Of a stretch of DNA of 64,000 nt, positions 18,043 through 27,152 are shown in pieces. Under the pieces are notes generated by a model. It did no database searches and had not been told where the DNA came from. It was given only the letters and a program-made list of their open reading frames with translations. Position 1 is the stretch's first letter. Each line of letters starts with the position of its first letter. The DNA is from Methylocella tundrae (lineage in GTDB: Bacteria > Pseudomonadota > Alphaproteobacteria > Rhizobiales > Beijerinckiaceae). The stretch is taken from positions 1-64,000 of the forward strand of contig NZ_CABFMQ020000109.1 in the NCBI RefSeq assembly GCF_901905185.1. Direction: 5' to 3'. A program made the position numbers and the translations under genes.

Positions 18043-18117
18043 TGGCTGGGGCGGGAGGATTCGAACCTCCGCGTGGCGGAATCAAAATCCGCTGCCTTAC
18101 CGCTTGGCGACGCCCCA
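18043..18117 (-). tRNA. tRNA-Gln (anticodon UUG)
   Basis: Read leftward, the sequence has the acceptor stem TGGGGCG/CGCCCCA, D-arm GCCAAGCGGTAAGGC, anticodon loop TTTTGAT within GCGGA/TCCGC and T-arm GGAGGTTCGAATCCTCC. It ends with discriminator G and an encoded CCA (18045-18043). The anticodon TTG decodes CAA and CAG. Confidence 0.96.
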
Positions 18118-18229
18118 AAATCCGCTCGGCAAGCCGCTGCGGCGGCTGGACCATAGTGCGAGGCGCCCCGCGCCGCAACCCGGTGGGAGGTGGGAATTCA
18201 GCCAAAAAAGGATGATTTTGAAATAACGT

Positions 18230-18727
18230 TCAGTCGGGCGCCGCCGAGCGGTCGCTCGCCGGGCGACCGGCGATCATCCAATAAATCAGCCCCGAAACGG
18301 CGCCGGTCAGGAAAAAGACGAATGCAAAGCGCAATTCCTCCGGCGTCGCGCTGATCGCCCGCGTCGTGCGGAACGCCGCGCGCGCGACCCAGGGCGTCGC
18401 GGCGGCGATGACCCCGGTCGCGCCCACATACCAGATGGAGGATCGCACACGCGCGCTTTCACCGATCAGCACGGTTATAATGAGAGGGGCGACGCAAACC
18501 GCGATGGCCGCGGTCCAGACGAAGCGCGCCAGTTCAGCGCCGGCGAAAGCCGAAGATCCCTCAAGACCCGATCGGGCCAGATACAGAAACACGAACTGTG
18601 CGAAGGCGGCGCCCGCCTCTCGCGCGGCCGGGTCGAGCACGGCTATGACCGGCAGCAGGATCAGCCCGGCTGCGATGGCGACCAACAGGCCAAGACTCAC
18701 CACAAGCGCCCGGCGAATCCCGTTCAT
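18230..18727 (-). CDS. Conserved membrane protein, function unknown
   Basis: A 165-residue protein with four predicted membrane helices (about residues 8-30, 65-90, 98-115 and 133-152) and a short polar C-terminus. It has no recognisable motif. It starts 66 bases after hom ends on the same strand and may be co-transcribed with it. I have no functional hypothesis. Confidence 0.75.
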   Translation of the reverse strand: MNGIRRALVVSLGLLVAIAAGLILLPVIAVLDPAAREAGAAFAQFVFLYLARSGLEGSSAFAGAELARFVWTAAIAVCVAPLIITVLIGESARVRSSIWYVGATGVIAAATPWVARAAFRTTRAISATPEELRFAFVFFLTGAVSGLIYWMIAGRPASDRSAAPD

Positions 18728-18793
18728 CGCGGCTTTCCCGTGCGTTCGCGCCGCCGCGCCAGACCGGCCGCCGGGTCTGCCGCGCGGCGGAGA

Positions 18794-20101
18794 TTATTCG
18801 CGCTCGATGCGAATAAACTGGGGCTTTGCCGCCAAAAACCCATCATCGACCACCGCGTCGAGCGCCTCACGAATGATTTTCTCATGCGTCGCATAGGTGA
18901 TGAGAATGACAGGAACCGCCCCCGGCGTCTCGTCACCCGCGCCCGGGCGGCGGCGCTGCACGATGCTTTCGAGCGAAATGTCCCGCTCCGCGAAACGCGT
19001 CGCGATCGCCGCCGCCGCGCCGGGTCGATCGAATACGGACAGCCGCACATAATAGCCGCCGCGATGCAATTGCATCGGCGCGTTCTCGGCTTCGCTGAGC
19101 GTCGCGACCGGCAGGCCGAACGGCGGCGAGCGAACGCCGCGGGCGATGTCGGCGATGTCGGCGACGATCGCCGAGGCCGTCGCCTCGCCGCCCGCCCCAG
19201 GCCCGACGAGCGTCAGTTCATGCACGGCGTCGGCGTCGATCGTCACCGCATTGGTGACCCCCATGACTTGCGCGATCGCCGAGGATTTCGGCACCATCGT
19301 CGGATGCACCCTTTGCTCGATGCCATCGGGCGTGCGCCGCGCGACGCCGAGGAGCTTGACGCGGTAGCCAAGCTCGGACGCCGCCTCAAGATCAGCGAGG
19401 CTGATCGATTCGATGCCTTCGATCGCGATGGCGCTGGCGTCGATGACCGTGCCGAAAGCCAGCGAGGTCAAAATGGCGAGCTTATGCGCGGTGTCGAAGC
19501 CGCCGATGTCGAAGGTCGGGTCAGCTTCGGCGTAGCCGAGCTTTTGCGCCTCGCTGAGACATTGCTCGAAGCTCAAGCCCTCTGTCTCCATGCGGCTCAG
19601 GATGTAATTGCAGGTGCCGTTCAGGATGCCATAGACTCTCTCGATCGAATTGCCCGCGAGCCCTTCGCGCAGAGTTTTCACGATCGGGATGCCGCCGGCG
19701 ACCGACGCTTCAAAGGAGAGCGCGACGGCTTTTTCCTCGGCGAGCCGGGCCAGCCGCATGCCGTGCTTGGCGAGCAGCGCCTTATTCGCCGTGACGCAGG
19801 ATTTGCCGGCGCCGAGCGCCGCCTCGACGCAGGCGAGAGCCACGCCGTCGGCGCCGCCGATGAGTTCGACGAAAAGGTCGATCTCGCCGTACTTTGCGAG
19901 ATCGGCGGGATCATCGAACCATTTGAAGCGGGAAAGATCGACGCCGCGCTGTTTCGCCGCATCTCGCGCGGAAACCGCGACAACGAGGATCTTGCGCCCT
20001 GTGCGTCGCGTCAAAACCTCGGCCTGCCGTTCGAGAAGCCGGAGCACGGCGGCGCCGACGGTGCCAAGACCAGCGAGTCCAATGCGTAAAGGAGGCAACA
20101 T
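18794..20101 (-). CDS. hom: Homoserine dehydrogenase
   Basis: Reduces aspartate semialdehyde to homoserine in the threonine/methionine pathway. The 435-residue protein has the NAD(P)-binding motif GLAGLGTVGAAVL (from residue 8), the catalytic region with EASVAGGIPIVKTLREGLAG and GILNGTCNYILSRM, and a C-terminal ACT domain (about residues 350-430) for feedback control by threonine. Length and order match the monofunctional alphaproteobacterial enzyme. The start at 20101 is the family-like MLPPLRIGLAGLG. Confidence 0.96.
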   Translation of the reverse strand: MLPPLRIGLAGLGTVGAAVLRLLERQAEVLTRRTGRKILVVAVSARDAAKQRGVDLSRFKWFDDPADLAKYGEIDLFVELIGGADGVALACVEAALGAGKSCVTANKALLAKHGMRLARLAEEKAVALSFEASVAGGIPIVKTLREGLAGNSIERVYGILNGTCNYILSRMETEGLSFEQCLSEAQKLGYAEADPTFDIGGFDTAHKLAILTSLAFGTVIDASAIAIEGIESISLADLEAASELGYRVKLLGVARRTPDGIEQRVHPTMVPKSSAIAQVMGVTNAVTIDADAVHELTLVGPGAGGEATASAIVADIADIARGVRSPPFGLPVATLSEAENAPMQLHRGGYYVRLSVFDRPGAAAAIATRFAERDISLESIVQRRRPGAGDETPGAVPVILITYATHEKIIREALDAVVDDGFLAAKPQFIRIERE

Positions 20102-20532
20102 GAAGAAGAAAGCCTGGAAAAAGGTTGGAGAGCCTTATCGCCGCGCGGAGCTTTGAAGACGCCGTCTTCAACATGCGCTCCTTAGAGCGCGCTTCGACAA
20201 TGATCGCCCGCGGCTGAAGCTCGAGTGCTCAAGGAATGAGGGTGAATCCGGACCTGTTCGACCTTGCGCTCCAACGGCTCCGGACGGAAGCGGACCTTGC
20301 CTTGTTTCGTTGCGCCAATCAAGCCGCAGCTGCTGACACGGACCCCGAATTGACGCTGAGAACACGCGTGGGGCCGCCGAACCCGGTTCGTTTACTGTTC
20401 AAAATGGCCGAACGGCGCTCGATTTGGCTGCGGGGGGCAAATCGGAACGGCGCGCCGGCCTTGCTTCGCCGCGACAAATGCCTAAATTGACGACAGATCG
20501 GCGGCGCGAGAGTCTGCCGGGTGGACAGGAAA
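20102..20532. other. Intergenic region between divergent hom and map
   Basis: About 430 bases. It holds the promoters of both genes. One 84-codon rightward frame (20236-20490) has no ribosome site and no recognisable protein; I leave it out. A weak TTGACG-type element near 20350 could be a -35 hexamer for map. Confidence 0.4.
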
Positions 20533-21375
20533 ATGACTTTCGTCGACGCTGTGGAAATCGCGGGCCGCAAGGCGGGCCATATCAAATTGCACGGCGAGGA
20601 GGCCTTTGCCGCCATGCGGAAGGCGGGGCGGCTCACGGCCGAAGCGCTGGATCTTTTGACCGAGCATGTGCAGCCGGGCGTTACAACCGAGTTCCTCGAT
20701 TCGCTGATCTTTGATTTTGCGATGTCGCATGGGGCCTATCCCGCGCCGCTCGATTATCGCGGCTATCGCAAATCGATCTGCACTTCGATCAATCATGTCG
20801 TCTGCCATGGCATGCCGGACCGCAAGCTGTTGAAGGAAGGGGACATCGTCAATATTGACGTGACCCTCATCGTCGACGGCTGGCACGGCGATTCAAGCCG
20901 CATGTATCTCATTGGCGACGTGCCGCGACGGGCTCAGCGCCTCATCGAGGTCACCTATGAATCACTGATGCGCGGCATAGCGGTGGTGCGCCCCGGCGCC
21001 ACAACAGGCGATATCGGCGCCGCCATCCAGGATTACGCGGAAGGAGAGCGCTGTTCCGTCGTACGCGATTTCTGCGGCCACGGACTCGGCCGGCTCTTCC
21101 ACGACGAGCCCAATATTCTGCACTATGGCCGTCGCGGCGAAGGCGTGATGCTGCGGCCTGGCATGTTCTTCACGATCGAGCCGATGATCAATCTCGGCCG
21201 TCCGCAGGTCAAAATTCTTTCGGACGGCTGGACGGCCGTGACGCGCGACCGCTCGCTGTCGGCGCAATTCGAACATTCGATCGGCGTCACCGAGACCGGC
21301 TGCGAGATCTTTACGCTGTCGCCAAAGGGGCTCCATCATCCGCCCTACGATCTCGGGTCGGCGGACGCTGCGTGA
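20533..21375 (+). CDS. map: Methionine aminopeptidase type I
   Basis: Removes the initiator methionine from nascent proteins. The 280-residue protein has the five expected metal ligands in the pita-bread fold: Asp in VNIDVTLIVDGWHGD and its second Asp, His in GHGLGRLFHDEP, Glu in FTIEPMINLG and Glu in FEHSIGVTE. It carries a short N-terminal extension compared with E. coli Map, as is usual in Rhizobiales. ATG at 20533 is preferred to a GTG at 20521. Its stop overlaps the GTG start of radC (GTGA). Confidence 0.96.
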   Translation: MTFVDAVEIAGRKAGHIKLHGEEAFAAMRKAGRLTAEALDLLTEHVQPGVTTEFLDSLIFDFAMSHGAYPAPLDYRGYRKSICTSINHVVCHGMPDRKLLKEGDIVNIDVTLIVDGWHGDSSRMYLIGDVPRRAQRLIEVTYESLMRGIAVVRPGATTGDIGAAIQDYAEGERCSVVRDFCGHGLGRLFHDEPNILHYGRRGEGVMLRPGMFFTIEPMINLGRPQVKILSDGWTAVTRDRSLSAQFEHSIGVTETGCEIFTLSPKGLHHPPYDLGSADAA

Positions 21376-22094
21376 CCCGGTCCGAGGCGAGGCGCGAAGA
21401 CGCGCCTCCGGCAAGCGCGGAAACGCCGCATTATCATGGCCACAGGGAGCGGCTGCGTGATCGCTTCCGCAAGGCAGGCGCGGAGGGGCTCGCAGACTAT
21501 GAATTGCTGGAGCTGATCCTGTTTCGCGCGATGCCTCGGCGCGACGTCAAGCCGCTCGCCAAGGCGCTGATCGCCCGGTTTGGCTCCTTCGCAGAGACTG
21601 TCTCGGCGCGGCCCGAGCGCCTTGCCGAGATTGAAGGCCTCGGCGAAGCGGCCATCGTGGAAATCAAGATCGTCGAGGCGGCGGCCCGATGCCTCGCCAA
21701 ATCATCGATCCAGAAACGGTCGTCGATGTCGAGCTTTGCCGCCGTCATCGACTACTGCCGCACCGCCATGGCCTTCCTTGACCGGGAGGAATTCCGCATC
21801 CTCTTCCTTGACAAGAAAAATTTCCTTATCGCCGACGAGGTGCAAGGCGTCGGCACGATCGATCAGGCGCCGGTCTACCCGCGCGAGATCATGCGGCGCG
21901 CGCTCGAGCTTAGCGCGTCGGCCCTGATCCTGGTCCATAATCATCCCTCTGGCGATCCGGAACCCTCGACCGAGGACATCTACATGACCCATCAGATCAT
22001 CGCCATCGCCAAGCCGCTCAACATCGCCGTGCACGACCATTTGATCATCGGCAAGCACGGCCACGCGAGCCTCAAGTCGATGCGCCTCATCTGA
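21372..22094 (+). CDS. radC: RadC family JAB-domain protein
   Basis: A 240-residue protein with an N-terminal helix-hairpin-helix-like region (GLADYELLELILFRAMPRRD) and a C-terminal JAB/MPN domain with the zinc motif HNHPSGDPEPSTED. The name RadC is historical; the repair role is not proven, and the domain resembles metal-dependent isopeptidases. It uses a GTG start overlapping the map stop, so the two are translationally coupled. Length matches the family. Confidence 0.94.
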   Translation: MTRSEARREDAPPASAETPHYHGHRERLRDRFRKAGAEGLADYELLELILFRAMPRRDVKPLAKALIARFGSFAETVSARPERLAEIEGLGEAAIVEIKIVEAAARCLAKSSIQKRSSMSSFAAVIDYCRTAMAFLDREEFRILFLDKKNFLIADEVQGVGTIDQAPVYPREIMRRALELSASALILVHNHPSGDPEPSTEDIYMTHQIIAIAKPLNIAVHDHLIIGKHGHASLKSMRLI

Positions 22095-22103
22095 AAAGCA
22101 TCG

Positions 22104-22400
22104 TCAGTTCAGTCTGAACTCTCCATCGATCGTCCTGATTTCCGCCGGCTTGATCAGTTTCGAGTGGCCGACGCGGACGCTATGCAGCGGACCTTCGAGC
22201 TTTTGCGTCCAGAAATTGAGGAATTTCAGCAAGGTTGGAAAGTTCGGCGCAATATCATAGTCCTGCCAGATATAGCTTTGTAATAAGCGTGGATGGTCTG
22301 GCAAGCGGTAGAGTATTTCGGCCGTAGCGAGGCCGTAGCCGGCCAGTTGCTTGAGGAAGTCTTCGGAAACTCTGGTTTCGACGTGTTCAGCTTTAATCAT
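22104..22400 (-). CDS. usg: Usg family protein
   Basis: A 98-residue protein matching the small alphaproteobacterial Usg family, named for a gene upstream of a tryptophan biosynthesis gene in Caulobacter. Key blocks are LAGYGLATAEILYRLPDHP, LLQSYIWQDYDIAPNFP, GPLHSVRVGHSKLIKPAEIR and the ending IDGEFRLN. Molecular function is unknown. It is convergent with radC, nine bases apart, and is a stand-alone gene. Confidence 0.9.
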   Translation of the reverse strand: MIKAEHVETRVSEDFLKQLAGYGLATAEILYRLPDHPRLLQSYIWQDYDIAPNFPTLLKFLNFWTQKLEGPLHSVRVGHSKLIKPAEIRTIDGEFRLN

Positions 22401-22686
22401 TGCGGAACCTCCGAGCCAGCAACGCCGAAAAGCAAATTGCGTTGCGCGGTTTCGACAGTCTTAGCGCCCCTGCGCGCGCCTCCATTCAACGCCCGTCATC
22501 TTAATGTTACGTTTGCGTCCAAATTTTGCCGAGCAAAGCTTGTGCCACGCTTGAATCTCGCCGGAACGAGGTTCTGGCCCCGGTGCGATCGCTTTGCCGG
22601 ACTGACGCAGGTTGCTAGTCTGACGCGATAATGCGAATCAGGCGGCGCCCATATGCGAAAAACGCCGGCTGGGGAGAGAAAAAAGC
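22401..22686. other. Intergenic region between divergent usg and hydrolase genes
   Basis: About 285 bases with no supported gene. A GGGGAGA ribosome site for the hydrolase-tail gene lies at about 22672-22678. Nothing else is evident. Confidence 0.4.
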
Positions 22687-23970
22687 ATGTCCGAGATCAC
22701 AGTTGCGGGCGAGACATTCAACGTTCGCCTTGAGGGCGACGAGACCAAAGAGGTTTTGGCCCTGGCCCATCATCTCGGCGGCAGTCTCGAGCTTTGGGAG
22801 CCCTTGATGCCGGCTCTGCTCGAGCATTTCCGGGTGCTGCGCTATGATTCGCGCGGACATGGCGCAAGCGTCGCCAACGAAGGACCCTACTCGGTCGCAA
22901 AACTGGCTCAGGACGCCATCGGCATTCTCGATGCCCTCCGCATCGAAAAAGCGCATTGGCTCGGCCTTTCCATGGGCGCCATCGTCGGGCAGGCCGTGCT
23001 GCTTCAGGCACCGGACAGGATCGGCCGCGCCGTGCTCGCCAATACGGCGGCGCAGATCGGCGCGCCGGAGATCTGGAACGCCCGCATCCTGGCCGCGCGG
23101 AGCCTCGGCATGGACCATCTGGCGCAAAGCACCGCCGAGCGGTGGTTCACGGAAGATTTCCGCGCGGCCGAGCCGGACCTGGTGAGATTCGTCATCGATA
23201 TTTTCCGCGCCACTCCCGCCGTGGGCTATGCGGCCGCCTGCGCTGCGCTGCGCGACGTCGACCAGCGCGAAACGGTCAGATCGATTCGCAACAAAGTGCT
23301 TGTGCTCGTCGGGCGGCATGACCCCTCGGCTCCGGCCTCCCTCGGCGCCTTCGTCGCAAGCGTCATCGAAGGCGCCAAGCTCGTGACTTTGGAATCCTCG
23401 CATATTTCGGCCATTGAGGATCAGGAGGGCTTTATGGAGGCCGCTGTCGATTTCCTGACGGCGGTTGACAGTCCCCTGCGCAAGGTCGCCCCGCCGCGAA
23501 AGATAGCGAGGCGCACGCCGGCCCGGCAGGGTCTCGCGAGCCGCGCCCCAGCGAAGAAGGCCGTGGCCAAGAAAGCCCCGCCAAAAAAGGCCGCGACGAA
23601 GAAGGCTGCGCCAAAGAAAGCCGCTGCGCAAAAGGCCGCGGTGAAGAAAGCGCCTGCAAAAAAGGCGGTAGTGAAAAAGAGCGCGGCGAAAAAGGCGCCG
23701 GCCAAGAAATCGGCGGTCAAGAAAGCCGCGCCGAAGAAGGTTCCGGTGAACAAGGCCGCTGCCAAGAAAGCTGCTGCGAAGAAAGTTGCTGCGAAGAAAG
23801 TTGCTGCCAAGAAAGGCGCCGTGAAGAAGGCGCCGGTCCGGACGGCGCCGGCCAAAAGCGCGCCAAGCAAAAGCGTCGCAAAAAAAGGGCGCGCCACCGC
23901 GGCCAAGGCCGTTCAGAAAAAGGCCGTTCAGAAAAAGGCCGCGCTCAAAAAGCCGCGGCGTGGCCGATGA
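22687..23970 (+). CDS. Alpha/beta hydrolase fused to a histone-H1-like Lys/Ala-rich tail
   Basis: The first 260 residues form an alpha/beta hydrolase resembling 3-oxoadipate enol-lactonase: LRYDSRGHGAS (about 51-61), nucleophile elbow GLSMGA with Ser95, and the late ESSHIS histidine near 240. From residue about 262 to 427 the protein becomes a run of AKKA/PKKA repeats, about 40% lysine and alanine with prolines and almost no acidic residue. That composition is typical of bacterial H1-like proteins or AlgP. The frame is continuous, with no stop or start at the junction. The tail may bind DNA, RNA or a polyanion such as a polymer granule; this is inference. Substrate is unknown. Confidence 0.9.
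   Translation: MSEITVAGETFNVRLEGDETKEVLALAHHLGGSLELWEPLMPALLEHFRVLRYDSRGHGASVANEGPYSVAKLAQDAIGILDALRIEKAHWLGLSMGAIVGQAVLLQAPDRIGRAVLANTAAQIGAPEIWNARILAARSLGMDHLAQSTAERWFTEDFRAAEPDLVRFVIDIFRATPAVGYAAACAALRDVDQRETVRSIRNKVLVLVGRHDPSAPASLGAFVASVIEGAKLVTLESSHISAIEDQEGFMEAAVDFLTAVDSPLRKVAPPRKIARRTPARQGLASRAPAKKAVAKKAPPKKAATKKAAPKKAAAQKAAVKKAPAKKAVVKKSAAKKAPAKKSAVKKAAPKKVPVNKAAAKKAAAKKVAAKKVAAKKGAVKKAPVRTAPAKSAPSKSVAKKGRATAAKAVQKKAVQKKAALKKPRRGR
23470..23960 (+). repeat. Degenerate tandem repeat encoding AKKA/PKKA units
   Basis: This part of the hydrolase gene consists of irregular units of about 12-15 bases built on GCCAAGAAG/GCGAAGAAA, including consecutive near-identical copies of GCTGCGAAGAAAGTT at about 23773-23808. 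Such sequence is prone to length change by slippage. Confidence 0.85.
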
Positions 23971-23985
23971 ACGAAACCCAAAAAG

Positions 23986-24516
23986 TCAAAGCGTTCTGTA
24001 GCGGCGATGAGCATAGACAAGGCTCTCGCCTTCAGGGCCATAGACGACCGCCTCGACAAGACCGATCATGATCAGATGTGTGCCGACTTCCTTTGCCTCG
24101 ACGAGCCGGCAGTCGAAAGACGCCGCCGCTTCGCGCAGCGCGGGCGAGCCGGTCGCGAGCTTCGTCCAATCGGCGCCCGCGAAACGCTCCTCAAGGCGCT
24201 GATCGGTGCGGCCCGCGAAAATATCGGCGAGGACCTGATGCGCCGGGGTGAGCGCGTTGATGCAGAAGACCCCGTTCTCCACGATGCGGTCGACGGACGC
24301 GGAGGCTTTGTTGATGCAAAAAAGCATCATCGCCGGATCAAGCGTGATCGACGTCACGGACGTGACAGTGATGCCGCCAAGGCCGGCTGGGCCGTTCGTC
24401 GTGACGATATGAACGGCAGCGGCAATGCGGCTCATCGCGTTGCGAAAATGGATCGAATCAGGGCCGAAGCCAAGGGGGGCGGCAAGGTCGGCGCCGCCAA
24501 CAGTCAATTCGGCCAT
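23986..24516 (-). CDS. Flavin reductase (FMN-binding split-barrel domain)
   Basis: A 176-residue protein of the flavin reductase family that supplies reduced FMN/FAD to two-component monooxygenases. Key segments: RNAMSRIAAAVHIVTTNGPA, GGITVTSVTSITLDPAMMLF (flavin-binding strand), and ENGVFCINALTPAHQVLADIF. An open frame extends upstream to 24744, but the Met at 24516 (MAELTVGG) has an AGGAG site and begins just before the domain. No oxygenase partner is next to it. It converges with the hydrolase gene, with 15 bases between the ends. Confidence 0.88.
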   Translation of the reverse strand: MAELTVGGADLAAPLGFGPDSIHFRNAMSRIAAAVHIVTTNGPAGLGGITVTSVTSITLDPAMMLFCINKASASVDRIVENGVFCINALTPAHQVLADIFAGRTDQRLEERFAGADWTKLATGSPALREAAASFDCRLVEAKEVGTHLIMIGLVEAVVYGPEGESLVYAHRRYRTL

Positions 24517-24847
24517 ATTCGTGCTGAAGCTCCTGCTTCTCGTTTCATGCGCCCGAACGGCCGGAGCCAAGCGACCGCCTTTCATAGCAAAAACAAGCCG
24601 ATCAACAAAGGCTGCCGACCCACGCCGGAGCGTTCGAAACGGCGCCGCAATTGCACGCCGGACCGGGACCAAAGCAATGTCCGCCACGAGGAAAATGCCC
24701 CGGCGTCGTATCGGCGCATGCACTGAACTCCGGAGGAGCCGCAAAAATTCGCTTGTTTTTCCATTTTAGCGCATTTTCTCTACGCGGACGCCGATCCGCT
24801 TCTCTCGAAAACCACCTCAGCCCGCCAAAGGAGCCGCGAGGACGCCC
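24517..24847. other. Intergenic region between divergent flavin reductase and liv operon
   Basis: About 330 bases. An open frame continuous with the flavin reductase crosses part of it, but lacks conserved residues. A short AT-rich block at 24745-24780 (TTCGCTTGTTTTTCCATTTT) could belong to the liv promoter region. Confidence 0.4.
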
Positions 24848-25765
24848 ATGGAGATCTTCCTGCAGCAGTTGATCAACGGCGTGACGCTGGGGTCGATTTA
24901 TGGCCTGATCGCCATCGGCTACACCATGGTGTTCGGCATCATCGGCATGGTCAATTTCGCGCATGGCGACGTGTTCATGCTCTCCGCCTTCATCGCGCTC
25001 ATCGTATTTCTCGCCCTGACGCAGATGCTTGGCGTCACATCGCTGGCTTTCGCCTTCGTCATTGTCCTCATCGCCGGAATGGCTCTGACATCTCTGTGGA
25101 GCTACATGATCGAGCGCATCGCCTATCGGCGCCTGCGCGGCTCATTCCGCCTCGCGCCGCTCATTTCGGCGATCGGCATGTCGATCTTTCTCTCAAATCT
25201 CGTTTATGTGCTGCAAGGGCCGCGCAACAAGGCCCTGCCGCCTTTGTTCCACGACGTCATCACGCTGACCAAGGGCGACGGCTACGCCGTCACGCTGTCG
25301 CTGAAGCAAATTCTCATCGTCGGCGTCACCGCCGCGCTTCTGGCCGGCTTCTGGTTTCTTGTGCAAAAGACATCCTTCGGGCGCGCCCAGCGGGCCTGCG
25401 AACAGGATAGCCGCATGGCGGCGCTCCTTGGCATCGACGTCGATCGGACGATTTCGCTGACCTTCGTCATCGGCGCGGCGCTCGCCGCGGTCGCTGGCGT
25501 TTTTTATATTATTTACTACGGCGTTATCAATTCAGGCGACGGTTTCGTGCCAGGCGTCAAGGCCTTCACGGCCGCCGTTCTCGGCGGCGTCGGCTCGCTG
25601 CCCGGAGCCGTCCTGGGCGGCCTTCTCATCGGCCTGATCGAAACGTTCTGGGCGGCCTATTTTTCCAGCGACTACAAGGATGTCGCGGCTTTTTCGATTC
25701 TTGCGATCACGTTGATTTTCATGCCCTCCGGCCTGTTCGGCCGACCCGATGTCGAGAAGGTATAG
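24848..25765 (+). CDS. livH: Branched-chain amino acid ABC transporter permease LivH
   Basis: A 305-residue inner-membrane permease with about eight helices. It begins with the family-like MEIFLQQLINGVTLGSIYGL and contains NFAHGDVFMLSAF and the cytoplasmic coupling region RAQRACEQDSRMAALLGID. It pairs with LivM to form the channel for Leu/Ile/Val or related amides. GAGG precedes the ATG by six bases. It is the first gene of a six-gene operon. Confidence 0.95.
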   Translation: MEIFLQQLINGVTLGSIYGLIAIGYTMVFGIIGMVNFAHGDVFMLSAFIALIVFLALTQMLGVTSLAFAFVIVLIAGMALTSLWSYMIERIAYRRLRGSFRLAPLISAIGMSIFLSNLVYVLQGPRNKALPPLFHDVITLTKGDGYAVTLSLKQILIVGVTAALLAGFWFLVQKTSFGRAQRACEQDSRMAALLGIDVDRTISLTFVIGAALAAVAGVFYIIYYGVINSGDGFVPGVKAFTAAVLGGVGSLPGAVLGGLLIGLIETFWAAYFSSDYKDVAAFSILAITLIFMPSGLFGRPDVEKV

Positions 25766-25772
25766 GCGCAAG

Positions 25773-27152
25773 ATGGCAGGGTCCGACGCGCTGCCTCGCT
25801 CCGATTCCCCGTCGCCCGTGCGCGCTGCCCTGATCGGGGCGGCAAAAGCCGCCGTCCTGATGTTCGGCCTCGCCTTTCCGATCCTCGCCTATCGCACCGA
25901 TCTGAACTTCTCCAACGAGCTCTACCTGCAAAGCCGCTGGCCCGCCGTCGCCGTGGCGGTCGCTGCGGCCTTTATCCTCAGATTTTTGGTCCTCCTCGCG
26001 CCCCGGCGCCCGCAAAGGGCCGCCAAGCTAAACAACGGACCGGCGCGCTACGGCGCTCTTCTCGTCCTGGCGCGCTTCGCCTCGAGCGCTGGCGTTGCCG
26101 CTCTGGTGGCTTTCCCGATCGCGACGCTCGCCATTTCGGGTCCAGCCGGAGCGCAAAAATGGATCGACAATTTCGGCATCCAGATCCTGCTCTATGTGTT
26201 GCTGGGCTGGGGCCTTAACATTGTCGTCGGCCTCGCCGGCCTGCTCGACCTCGGCTATGTCGCTTTCTACGCGGTCGGCGCCTATGCCTATGCCCTGCTA
26301 TCGACGACATGGGGCTGGTCGTTCTGGGTCTGTCTGCCTATCGCGGGCCTTTTTGCCGCTCTATGGGGCATTGCGCTCGGTCTGCCTGTGCTGCGTCTGC
26401 GCGGCGATTATCTGGCCATCGTGACGATGGCTTTCGGCGAGATCATTCGCATCGTGCTGACCAACTGGACCGCGCTGACCAATGGCGACGCCGGCATCAG
26501 CTCGATTCCCCGCATCACCTTCTTCGGCTGGCCTTTCGTTCCAGGCCCGCACGGATTCGCCGCTTTGTTCGGGCTGAAATTCGCACCGGTGCACCGGGTG
26601 ATCTTTCTTTTCTATCTCGTTCTCGCCATGGCGCTTCTGGTCAATTTCCTGAGCCTGCGCCTCAGGCGCCTGCCGATCGGGCGCGCTTTCGAGGCGCTGC
26701 GCGAGGATGAGATCGCCTGCCGCTCGCTCGGCATCGACACTGTGGCGACGAAACTCACGGCCTTCGCCCTCGGCGCCATGATCGCCGGCATGGCCGGAGC
26801 CCTGTTCGCGGCGCGGCAGAATTTCGTGTCGCCGACAAGCTTCACCTTCATGGAATCGGCGACCATTCTCGCGCTGGTCGTTCTCGGCGGCGGCGGCTCG
26901 CAACTTGGGGTCGCGCTCGCCGCTGTGGGGATCATCGGCGGCTCGGAGCTTTTGCGCGAACTCGACGGACTGAAGGTTATTTTTGGCGACGGCTTTGATC
27001 CCACTCAATATCGCATGCTGATCGTCGGCGTCGCCATGGTCGCGATGATGAACTGGAAGCCGCGCGGCCTCATCGCCCTGCGCAAGCCTTCGATTTTCCT
27101 CGTCAAGCCAAAGTCCGTGGTCGGCGTACTGGCGCAAGAGGGCCACGGCTGA
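25773..27152 (+). CDS. livM: Branched-chain amino acid ABC transporter permease LivM
   Basis: The second permease, 459 residues from the ATG at 25773. An earlier start at 25749 would overlap livH. Family segments include GWGLNIVVGLAGLLDLGYVA, LRLRGDYLAIVTMAFGEIIR and the coupling region GRAFEALREDEIACRSLGID. The N-terminus carries an extra pair of hydrophobic segments compared with short LivM proteins, like the E. coli form. Its stop abuts the livG start. Confidence 0.94.
   Translation: MAGSDALPRSDSPSPVRAALIGAAKAAVLMFGLAFPILAYRTDLNFSNELYLQSRWPAVAVAVAAAFILRFLVLLAPRRPQRAAKLNNGPARYGALLVLARFASSAGVAALVAFPIATLAISGPAGAQKWIDNFGIQILLYVLLGWGLNIVVGLAGLLDLGYVAFYAVGAYAYALLSTTWGWSFWVCLPIAGLFAALWGIALGLPVLRLRGDYLAIVTMAFGEIIRIVLTNWTALTNGDAGISSIPRITFFGWPFVPGPHGFAALFGLKFAPVHRVIFLFYLVLAMALLVNFLSLRLRRLPIGRAFEALREDEIACRSLGIDTVATKLTAFALGAMIAGMAGALFAARQNFVSPTSFTFMESATILALVVLGGGGSQLGVALAAVGIIGGSELLRELDGLKVIFGDGFDPTQYRMLIVGVAMVAMMNWKPRGLIALRKPSIFLVKPKSVVGVLAQEGHG

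Noticed and set aside
12500..18117. Possible genomic island integrated at tRNA-Gln
   Set aside because: I found no second copy of the tRNA-Gln 3' end to the left within the window, so the integration model lacks its key evidence.
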